From a virus, in the IMG/VR virus record IMGVR_UViG_3300022916_001023, positions 1 to 21,072 of that record: a DNA stretch of 21,072 bases. The stretch is one strand, 5' to 3'. How positions within the stretch are numbered: position 1 is the stretch's first letter; each line of letters begins with the position of its first letter. The notes beneath the pieces are model-generated. The model was not told where the DNA came from, ran no database searches, and saw nothing but the letters and a program-made list of their open reading frames with translations. The position numbers were made by a program, and so were the translations under genes. This document shows positions 5,919 through 11,745 of this stretch, piece by piece.

Positions 5919-6310
5919 AGCGCCACCTCATCGTCGAACGCTCGCAGGGCGGCATACGCTCGCTCGCTCGCCTTTTCGGCCTTGGCTTCGGCCGCGAAGG
6001 CCTTGTCGCGGGCCTTGTGCGCGGCGGCGATCTCGGGATAGTCGCCCGTCTTCGTGGCCTCCATGCTGCGGGTGAGGGCATCCAGTGTCCGGCTCATCGC
6101 GGCGTGGTGTCGGTCGCTGGCCCGAAGCCACGCATTGTGGAGCGTGAGCCGCCGCAACCGGCGGGCGTAGTCGGGCGCGGTGGCCACCAGAAACACGGTG
6201 GCCTCGATGAAGGCCACGAGATCGGCCTTCGTGGCCGCTTTCGTGGCCGCCTCCCACTCGGCCGCGCGGCGCGCGCCGCGAACTGCGTCCTTGTAGCTGC
6301 CGCGCTTCAC
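5915..6310 (-). CDS. Helical Ala/Arg-rich protein, unknown
   Basis: GTG 6310 overlaps the stop of the DnaC-like gene (GTGA), and its own TGA overlaps the hydrolase GTG. The 131-residue product is almost wholly helical and Ala-rich, with a basic N-terminus (V-K-R-G-S-Y-K-D) and a coiled-coil-like C-terminal half (about 85-128, with K-A-R-D-K-A-F-A-A-E-A-K). No family is recognised. Coupling to the helicase loader suggests a replication accessory role, but this is inference only. Confidence 0.6.
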   Translation of the reverse strand: MKRGSYKDAVRGARRAAEWEAATKAATKADLVAFIEATVFLVATAPDYARRLRRLTLHNAWLRASDRHHAAMSRTLDALTRSMEATKTGDYPEIAAAHKARDKAFAAEAKAEKASERAYAALRAFDDEVAL

Positions 6311-7320
6311 GAGACCACCCCGCGGAGGTCCACGCCGCTGAGCGTGTAGGTCACCGAGCGGTGCCACAGGCGAGACGCCGCCGGCGGGCCGATCCGGTTC
6401 CGCAGGGCGCCCAGGTCCTCGGGCTCGGGGTCCGCCCCGGTCGTGTAGTTCGTCGCGGAGACGGTCAGGAGGCCGGCGTCGTAGCGCCGCGCGATGATCT
6501 CGTCCGCGATGCTGCGCTCCCAATCCGTCGCGCGGCCCGCGCCGAGCTCGTCGAACACGAGGACCGGCACGGTGGCCACGGCATCCACGAGGGCCTGCGT
6601 TCGCTTCTGCGCTTGGATGCTCTGCCGGCACTCGGCCAGGAGCCCGCCCATGTGGCAGTAGCGGACGGCCAGGCGCGCGCCGGCGAGGATGGTTTCGAGG
6701 GCGAACGCCGCGCCGAGGTAGGACTTCCCCACGCCGGGCGGGCCCGCGAGTAGGACCGAGCTCAGGCCGCGGAGCTCCCCAACGTGGCGCAGCTTCGCCA
6801 CGCGGTCGGAGAGTGAGCGCATGGCCGCGAGGGCGGCGCGGCGCTCCTGGGCGGGGTGCAGGTAGGCCCCGCCCTTGACGTAGACCACGCCCCCCCGTTC
6901 CTCCCCGTCGGGCTCGCCGGGCGCGGGCTCGTTGAGGTAGCGGTAGCCGGCGAAGTAGCACGCCCCAGGCTCGGCCGGGAGGCCGCAGCGGTTGATCAGC
7001 GCAGCCGCCCGCTTCGGCGTCGAGCAGGCCGAGCACGGCACCGCGCCCGCGTCGGTGATCTGATACCCGTCGGTGCAGGTGCAGGGCGTCACCTCCGCGC
7101 GGAGGCCCTCGGGGGTCTGCGCGAGGATGAGCGTCGGGGGCCCGTCCGGCTTCGGGGGCTCGGGCCGAGTCGGCGACTCCAGCCGCCAGGACGCCGCGAG
7201 GGCGTCCACGGCCGCGCCCAGGTTGCCGCGCCCGCTGGGCTCGGGCGAGGGCTCGGGCGAGGGCTCGGGCGAGGGCTCGGGCGAGGGCTCGGCCTCGATG
7301 GTCTTCGGTTCGTCGGTCAT
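6307..7320 (-). CDS. DnaC/DnaI-like AAA+ helicase loader
   Basis: This 337-residue ATPase starts at ATG 7320, with GGAGG upstream and only 4 bases after the initiator-like gene's stop. The AAA+ domain shows Walker A G-P-P-G-V-G-K-S at 193-200, Walker B V-L-V-F-D-E-L-G at 253-260, and a sensor-like S-A-T-N-Y at 288-292. The N-terminal part has a zinc-type group (C80, C82, C96, C99), common in DnaC-like phage proteins. Proteins of this family load the replicative DnaB-type helicase onto initiator-bound DNA. No phage helicase is visible, so the host helicase is the likely partner. Residues 12-29 are a Ser-Pro-Glu-Pro tract encoded by a 12-bp tandem repeat. Together with the upstream gene this is a lambda O/P-like arrangement. 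Confidence 0.85.
   Translation of the reverse strand: MTDEPKTIEAEPSPEPSPEPSPEPSPEPSGRGNLGAAVDALAASWRLESPTRPEPPKPDGPPTLILAQTPEGLRAEVTPCTCTDGYQITDAGAVPCSACSTPKRAAALINRCGLPAEPGACYFAGYRYLNEPAPGEPDGEERGGVVYVKGGAYLHPAQERRAALAAMRSLSDRVAKLRHVGELRGLSSVLLAGPPGVGKSYLGAAFALETILAGARLAVRYCHMGGLLAECRQSIQAQKRTQALVDAVATVPVLVFDELGAGRATDWERSIADEIIARRYDAGLLTVSATNYTTGADPEPEDLGALRNRIGPPAASRLWHRSVTYTLSGVDLRGVVS
7237..7284. repeat. 12-bp tandem repeat, four copies, coding
   Basis: GGGCTCGGGCGA is repeated four times without change, with a partial fifth copy after 7284. On the minus strand it encodes the Ser-Pro-Glu-Pro tract near the N-terminus of the helicase loader. Copy number can be expected to vary between relatives without a frameshift. 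Confidence 0.9.
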
Positions 7321-7324
7321 TCCT

Positions 7325-8224
7325 CTATCCTCCTGCCGGCGTTCGCCATTTGGCCCGGTCCAGCGCAACCGGATTCGCGGGGTTGCCCCCGCCCCTCTGA
7401 GGCCTTGGCCCCCGGCCCGCTGGTCTGCGAGGCGGGGACGGTTGGCCGTCCAACGTGTTGAGCGCGATGTCCATGCGCGGCGCCGACCCGGCCGCGGCGA
7501 GGATCTCGGCTTCGAGTGCGGCCTTGACCGGCTCGAAGCCGTGCTTCTGGAGCGCAGCGGCCACCCGTGAAATCTCGGCGCCGTTGAAGCCCTGCACCCC
7601 TCGGGTGCGGCGAGCTCTCGTGTGCCCGCTGGCCCACAAGCTATCCAGATCCGCCAGTCCCCCCCCCTGGGGGGTAAGGGGGGTGTGTAGTTGTTGTTCT
7701 AAGGCCAGACGCGCGCGCGGATCATATAGAGACGGGGGGGTCTCTTTTTGGACCGGGGCCGCTTTCGTACCGGGTTCGTTTTCGCACCGGGTCTCCTTCG
7801 AGCCCCCCCCCTCGGGTGCAGAGGATAGAGGGAGTGCAGGAGCAGACGACTTTTGGGGTCGTGGCGCGGCGAACTCGCGGATCCGGTCGTCCTGCCACAC
7901 GAAGATCGGGGGCTTCCCCGCCCGGTCGTGGCGCACCAGCACGCCGAGCGCCAGCGCCCGCCGCAGGGTCTCCCGCACCGAGGACCGGGCCGCGCCCAGG
8001 TCCTCGGGCCGACCCGCCCAGGCGCCCACGTCGGGCCCGAGGCCGAACGCGGCGAGCTTGCGGTTCCGCACGATCCCGTCTCTGCACTTCCCATCGGCCG
8101 GCGCCGACCGCTCGAACAGGGTCGCGAGGATGCCGCGGTGAACGGCCTTCACCGGCTGGCCGTCCGCCCAGGTCTGGATTCTCAGAAGGGGGAAGATGGC
8201 CCCCGGTCGCCACCTCTCGGTCAC
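7325..8224 (-). CDS. Winged-helix replication initiator-like protein
   Basis: GTG 8224 overlaps the stop of the preceding small gene (GTGA). The 299-residue product has an N-terminal winged-helix-like domain (about 28-112, with R-E-T-L-R-R-A-L-A-L-G-V-L-V-R-H at 84-99). A low-complexity Pro/Ser/Glu linker follows (about 118-200), then a helical segment (about 212-258, F-N-G-A-E-I-S-R-V) and a basic Pro/Gly-rich tail. This three-part layout, directly upstream of a DnaC-like gene, is that of lambda O-type initiators: DNA binding, origin-containing linker, helicase-loader contact. The assignment rests on layout and context rather than a diagnostic motif. The DNA coding for the linker has unusual G/C runs, AT-rich patches and a site resembling the intergenic palindromes. 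Confidence 0.65.
   Translation of the reverse strand: MTERWRPGAIFPLLRIQTWADGQPVKAVHRGILATLFERSAPADGKCRDGIVRNRKLAAFGLGPDVGAWAGRPEDLGAARSSVRETLRRALALGVLVRHDRAGKPPIFVWQDDRIREFAAPRPQKSSAPALPLSSAPEGGGSKETRCENEPGTKAAPVQKETPPSLYDPRARLALEQQLHTPLTPQGGGLADLDSLWASGHTRARRTRGVQGFNGAEISRVAAALQKHGFEPVKAALEAEILAAAGSAPRMDIALNTLDGQPSPPRRPAGRGPRPQRGGGNPANPVALDRAKWRTPAGG
7640..7830. other. Candidate replication origin inside the initiator gene
   Basis: The linker-coding DNA contains C9-T-G6 (7659-7674) and G6 (7678-7683), AT-richer patches near 7690-7702 and 7721-7730, an AGAGAC/GTCTCT inverted repeat (7728-7733, 7740-7745) followed by T5, and GGGTTCGTTTTCGCACCG at 7772-7789. The last matches the intergenic palindrome core at 15 of 18 positions. 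Lambda-type origins lie at this place within the O gene. This is a position-based inference. Confidence 0.3.
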
Positions 8225-8535
8225 GCGCCCCCCTTGGGCTCGATGGCCTGCGCCAGAAGGCGCACGAGGTCGGCCCGCTGGTACTCGTGCGCTGGCAACT
8301 GGACCCACACCCAGCCCCGCGGAGCGGGCCGGCCGCGGTGCGTCTCCCCGAGGACCGTCCAGCCCTCGGGGAGCGGGCCAAGTGGCGCGGGGCGACCACC
8401 TGCCGTGGTTCGCATGGCGACGACCGGCGCCGGGCCGAGGACTTGACGCGAGGCCATAGCGCGGGCACGATGCCGCCCCGCCGCCCACCTGGCGGCCGCC
8501 CAGGCCACAAGGCCCAGGCCTAGAAACCATCCCAT
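8221..8535 (-). CDS. Small N-terminally anchored membrane protein, first gene of leftward operon
   Basis: ATG 8535 is preceded by AAGGGGAG three bases upstream. The 104-residue product starts with a transmembrane segment (about 2-19, M-G-W-F-L-G-L-G-L-V), then a basic stretch (R17-R26), then a soluble domain with Trp/Gly-rich sequence (G-W-T-V-L-G-E, G-W-V-W-V-Q-L-P) and a C-terminal helix. It would sit in the inner membrane with the domain in the cytoplasm, judged by the positive charges after the segment. No family is recognised. It is the first gene after the divergent promoter and is coupled to the initiator-like gene. Confidence 0.6.
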   Translation of the reverse strand: MGWFLGLGLVAWAAARWAAGRHRARAMASRQVLGPAPVVAMRTTAGGRPAPLGPLPEGWTVLGETHRGRPAPRGWVWVQLPAHEYQRADLVRLLAQAIEPKGGA

Positions 8536-8558
8536 GAACTCCCCTTGCGATGCTCCGA

Positions 8559-8578
8559 CGAAGACGGTACGGTCTTCG
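8559..8578. promoter_or_regulatory. Operator-like palindrome covering the -10 region
   Basis: CGAAGAC (8559-8565) and GTCTTCG (8572-8578) flank GGTACG; 18 of 20 positions are symmetric. It overlaps the leftward -10 and lies between divergent gene starts, as expected for a repressor or Cro-type site. Confidence 0.5.
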
Positions 8579-8592
8579 GAACTGGTCGTCAA
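8564..8592 (-). promoter_or_regulatory. Leftward sigma-70-type promoter
   Basis: On the minus strand TTGACG (8592-8587) and TACCGT (8569-8564) are separated by exactly 17 bases, a near-consensus -35 with a weaker -10. It would start transcription about 20 bases before the first leftward gene. Both elements are overlapped by palindromes, which suggests repression. A weaker rightward candidate, TTGCGA (8545-8550) and TACGGT (8568-8573), also with a 17-base spacer, faces it. Confidence 0.5.
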
Positions 8593-8599
8593 GCGACCA
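8583..8599. promoter_or_regulatory. Operator-like palindrome covering the -35 region
   Basis: TGGTCG (8583-8588) and CGACCA (8594-8599) flank a 5-base spacer, giving a 17-bp site over the leftward -35. Its half-site differs from that of the adjacent palindrome, so two different regulators may be involved. Confidence 0.4.
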
Positions 8600-8619
8600 C
8601 TAACCAAGGGAGCGAAAAC

Positions 8620-8991
8620 ATGGGAAGCGGTTGGAGTGCAGCGGGCGGGACGAAGAAGCGAGGGGATGGCGTGTGGACTGGCGAGGGCGGCCGGGCCTTC
8701 ACCTGGCCGGGCATGTGGGAGGCCGACCCGGTGACGGGAGCCCGGCGCAGGGTGCCCTACCGGCGCACCGGCACCGACCGCGCCGTGGCGTCCGTCCTGA
8801 ACGCGACGCCCGAGGCCACCGTGGGGCTCGCGATGCGGTTCATGCACGGCGGGCGTCGGCCTCAGTCCCCCCAGGTCCGCAAGCGGATCAAGGCCTACCG
8901 GCGCGCGGTGCGGCGCGGGCGGCGGTGTCAGGTGGCCCAGAAGCAAATCGCGGTCGTGGTCGCGTGCTCTCGCTTCGAGGGGGGCGCGTGA
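8620..8991 (+). CDS. Basic protein of unknown function
   Basis: ATG 8620 follows AAGGGAG by 7 bases and is the first gene of the rightward operon; the frame also extends upstream, but only across the operator region. The 123-residue product has a Gly/Trp-rich N-terminus (to about 38), a middle helix (about 58-75), and a strongly basic stretch near 79-102 with many Arg. Nucleic-acid binding is plausible from charge. No family is recognised. Its stop overlaps the GTG of the HTH gene (GTGA), so the two are probably translated together, and its place next to the operators fits an early gene. Confidence 0.65.
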   Translation: MGSGWSAAGGTKKRGDGVWTGEGGRAFTWPGMWEADPVTGARRRVPYRRTGTDRAVASVLNATPEATVGLAMRFMHGGRRPQSPQVRKRIKAYRRAVRRGRRCQVAQKQIAVVVACSRFEGGA

Positions 8992-9197
8992 AGCTCGCGG
9001 ACTGGCTCACCCGTGAAGGGGTGACCCGGCTCGCGTTCGCTGGCCGCCTGGGCGTGAGCGACACCACGATCTATCGGCTCGCGTCCGGCCGCCAGCGGCC
9101 GAGTTTCGAGCTCGCCGTCCGTATCGAGCGGGAGACCGCGGGCGCCGTCCAGGCGTCCGATCTGTTGGAGACCGTCGAGGTGGCCGCCGTCGGCTGA
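8988..9197 (+). CDS. Cro/XRE-type helix-turn-helix regulator
   Basis: This 69-residue protein starts at GTG 8988, overlapping the upstream stop. The HTH covers about 15-33: L-A-F-A-G-R-L-G-V-S-D-T-T-I-Y-R-L, with the typical turn Gly22 and recognition helix 24-32, followed by A-S-G-R-Q-R-P-S-F of the lambda-repressor-like family. It is the length of Cro-type proteins and has no cleavage or oligomerisation domain. It is likely to bind the palindromes at 8559-8599 upstream of its own operon and regulate both divergent transcripts. No full-length CI-type repressor is seen in the window. Confidence 0.85.
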   Translation: MKLADWLTREGVTRLAFAGRLGVSDTTIYRLASGRQRPSFELAVRIERETAGAVQASDLLETVEVAAVG

Positions 9198-9249
9198 GCT
9201 CGACCGTACACGACCCCCGGCCCAGGCCGGCGTACAGGAGCGACGAACC

Positions 9250-10410
9250 ATGAGCAGAGACAACCAGTGGGCCAGGGGGCCAGGGGGCCCGCACGGGCGC
9301 TCCCGGCCCCAGCAAACGGCAATCGCAACGGTCTCGGTGGAGCTCGCGCGGCGCACCGGCACCTTTGAGTCGGTCGACGCGCTCCGCGAGGCCCTCGACG
9401 GGCTCAGTGAGCACGCGAACCTGCTTCTCCCCGTCCAGCGGGTCGGCCTGATCCCACAGGGGCACGCCGTCACCGTCGCCGCGCACGCGGTGGACGTGGA
9501 AAACGAGACCTACCCGGTGAAGGGCGGCCGCGGGAAGCGGGCGCTCCACAAGGCGGCCCTCGACAAGATCGGCGCGGCCGCTGGCCTCACCTGGGGCATG
9601 AGCCGCCGCGAAGACAACGGCGCTCACCCCCACGTCTGCGAGATCGTGGTGGTGTGCGAGGTGCAGGACCTTGACGGGAAGTCCCGCCGCATCGAAGCGC
9701 GCAAGCGGCTGGACCTGCGCGACGACGCGCCGATGGCGCTGGAGATCCTCGCCAACGCCGAGACGGCCGAGAAGGGCGCGCGCCAACTTCGGCAGACCCG
9801 CGCGTTCATCACCGAGCACACCGAGTCCAAGGCCCGCAACCGGGCCGTGCGGCTCGCCCTGGGGCTGCGCCAGGCCTACACGGCGCAGGAGCTCTCGCGG
9901 CCCTTCGTCGCCGCAAAGATGGTGTGGACTGGCAACTACGGCGACCCGGCCACGAACCGGGCCGTTGCCCTGCTCTCGGCCGCGAAGGCCCTCGGGGCCG
10001 GCGCCGAGCTCTTTGCTTCGGTGGGCGCGGCCATGTTCGGCGCGGAGCGCGCGGAGATCGGCGCGGCACTGGACGCGCCCGAGCCGCCGCAGGTGATCGA
10101 CGTGCCCGACGACGACGAGCCCGACGACGTGCTCGACGACGAGCCCGAGGTGGGCGACGACTTCGGGGAGATCCGCGCCGAGCTCAAGACGAAGGCCGCC
10201 CGTAAGGGGCGACTCGCGCCGGCGTCCATGCCCGGCGCCGAGGCGCACGCGGCCGGCATGATCACCGGCGAACAGATCGACCGGCTCGACCCCGACCACC
10301 TGGCGCGGCTTGACAACAAGTTGAACGGGATGCCCGACGAGCCCACGGCCGAGCCCGCGGCCGAGCCGCTGGACCTCCCCGACGAGCTCCCCGCCTGGAT
10401 GAAAGACTGA
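9250..10410 (+). CDS. Possible single-strand annealing-type recombination protein
   Basis: The 386-residue product starts at ATG 9250 with AGGAG 9 bases upstream. Its core (about 55-245) contains the stretch T-E-S-K-A-R-N-R-A-V-R (about 193-203) followed by A-L-G-L and Y-T-x-x-E-L-x-x-P-F-V, a pattern reminiscent of phage annealing or recombinase proteins such as RecT/Erf-type families, which carry an E-(S/T)-x-A-x-x-R-A-x-R segment. After it lie an Asp/Glu-rich tract (about 282-312) and an acidic end. The next two genes are SbcD and SbcC homologues, a setting in which annealing proteins are often paired with a nuclease. Family membership is not proven by eye; it might be an unrelated DNA-binding protein. 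Confidence 0.5.
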   Translation: MSRDNQWARGPGGPHGRSRPQQTAIATVSVELARRTGTFESVDALREALDGLSEHANLLLPVQRVGLIPQGHAVTVAAHAVDVENETYPVKGGRGKRALHKAALDKIGAAAGLTWGMSRREDNGAHPHVCEIVVVCEVQDLDGKSRRIEARKRLDLRDDAPMALEILANAETAEKGARQLRQTRAFITEHTESKARNRAVRLALGLRQAYTAQELSRPFVAAKMVWTGNYGDPATNRAVALLSAAKALGAGAELFASVGAAMFGAERAEIGAALDAPEPPQVIDVPDDDEPDDVLDDEPEVGDDFGEIRAELKTKAARKGRLAPASMPGAEAHAAGMITGEQIDRLDPDHLARLDNKLNGMPDEPTAEPAAEPLDLPDELPAWMKD

Positions 10411-10412
10411 CC

Positions 10413-11705
10413 GTGCAAGACCTACGCATCCTCGCTACGGGGGACCTCCACGTCGGGGACACGGCCAACCTGGCCGGCCTCCAACCGATTGACCGCGAGA
10501 CCGGCCGGCCGGCCGTCCTCGAAGGCGCCCGGCGCACCCTTGACTGGATCGTGACGGCGGCCGAGGACGCGGACGCGAACGTGGTCTTCGTGTCCGGCGA
10601 CGTGTACCCGCACCCGAGGCCGACACCCGCGGCCGAGTCCATCGTCGCGGACGCCTTCTGCGGCCTGGCCGACCGGGGGGTCCTCGTGGTGGTGCTCCTG
10701 GGGAACCACGACCGGGCGAACGGCGCCGCCGTGGCGCACGCGCTGGAGCCGATGAAGCGGTGGCGGCCTGGGCGGATCGTGGTGCTCGACGAGTTCATGC
10801 CCTACGCGCTGTCGGGCGGGGGCCGTCTGAACTTGGTTCCGCTACTCGACCCCACCGAGGCGGGGCCCGACCTGCGCGGCATCATCTACCCGGTGCCGTA
10901 CCCTGCGCGCGCCGAGCTCGCACGCGGGGCCCCGACCGTCGTCGAAGCCCTCCGCGCAAACGGGAAGGTCTGCGGGGACGTGATCAAGGCCTACGCGGCG
11001 CTCTCGAAGTTGGACGCGCCGCACGAGCTCGAAGGCGGCGCCCGGCGGCCGAGGATCCTCCTGGGGCACGGCACGTTGGCCGGCGCGGTGTTCTCCGATC
11101 ACCAGACGGTGCCGCTGGCCGACTGGCCCATCCCGACCGACCATTTCGGGGCCTTCGACGCGGCCGTGTGGGGGCACCTGCACAAGCGCCAGGCCGTCGA
11201 GGGCTACGGGGACGCCGACGAGCACACGCACGGCTACACGGGGGCCCCCGACCGGCTGCGCTTCGACGAAGCGGGCTATCACGCCGGCGCGACGCTGCTC
11301 ACCTTCACCCAATGGCACACGAAGGCCGAGTTCGTGGGCAACCCACACGCCCGGCAATTCGAGACGCTCACGCCCGACGAGCTCACCGACGAGGTGATCA
11401 ACGGGAGGATCCGCACCGAGGCCGCCAGCGGCCCGGCTGGGGCGGTGGTCTACCGAGTGCGGGGCACGGTCGCCCCCGAGCGGCTCGAAGCCGTGGGGGC
11501 CGCGGTGCGCTCGCTGGTGGCCGCCGGCGTGGTGGTGCGGAACGAGTGCCAGGTGGAGCGCACCGACCGGGCCCGCGTGGACCTGGGCGCGGACCTGTCG
11601 ACGGCTGCGGTCCTCCGCGGCGTGTTCGAGGCCCGGCCGGACCTCGGTGAATTTGCAGATCAGATCACGGCCGACGTGGTGGCCCTCGACGGGGCCGCCC
11701 TGTAG
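10413..11705 (+). CDS. sbcD: SbcD/Mre11-like nuclease subunit
   Basis: The 430-residue product starts at GTG 10413, two bases after the previous stop. All calcineurin-like metallophosphoesterase motifs are present: G-D-L-H at 10-13, S-G-D at 61-63, G-N-H-D at 97-100, G-H-G at 218-220 and G-H-L-H at 254-257. Y-T-G-A-P-D-R near 275-281 matches the SbcD/Mre11 capping motif. With SbcC it forms an ATP-dependent complex with exo- and endonuclease activity on double-strand ends and hairpins. Phages such as T4 (gp47/gp46) and T5 use such pairs in recombination and replication. The C-terminal part (about 330-430) is the probable SbcC-binding and cap region. Confidence 0.9.
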   Translation: MQDLRILATGDLHVGDTANLAGLQPIDRETGRPAVLEGARRTLDWIVTAAEDADANVVFVSGDVYPHPRPTPAAESIVADAFCGLADRGVLVVVLLGNHDRANGAAVAHALEPMKRWRPGRIVVLDEFMPYALSGGGRLNLVPLLDPTEAGPDLRGIIYPVPYPARAELARGAPTVVEALRANGKVCGDVIKAYAALSKLDAPHELEGGARRPRILLGHGTLAGAVFSDHQTVPLADWPIPTDHFGAFDAAVWGHLHKRQAVEGYGDADEHTHGYTGAPDRLRFDEAGYHAGATLLTFTQWHTKAEFVGNPHARQFETLTPDELTDEVINGRIRTEAASGPAGAVVYRVRGTVAPERLEAVGAAVRSLVAAGVVVRNECQVERTDRARVDLGADLSTAAVLRGVFEARPDLGEFADQITADVVALDGAAL

Positions 11706-11731
11706 GCTGGGCGCCACACGACCACTCTAGC

Positions 11732-11745
11732 CGGTTGGGGAACCG
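11732..11745 (+). promoter_or_regulatory. Stem-loop ribosome-binding element
   Basis: CGGTTGGGGAACCG directly precedes ATG 11746 and forms a 5-bp stem with a GGGG loop. The 12-base core and its distance from the ATG are identical to the element before the VRR-NUC gene on the other strand, and the outer base pair differs in a compensating way. Confidence 0.55.

Noticed and set aside
7728-7749. AGAGAC-G6-GTCTCT followed by T5, resembling an intrinsic terminator on the plus strand
   Set aside because: The stem is only 6 bp, it lies inside the minus-strand initiator gene, and no plus-strand transcript is expected there; it is better considered as part of the candidate origin.
9206-9235. CCGGCC-CA-GGCCGG hairpin with outer GTAC pairs after the Cro-like gene
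   Set aside because: The loop is too short for the full stem and there is no T-run; in GC-rich DNA such symmetry is common.
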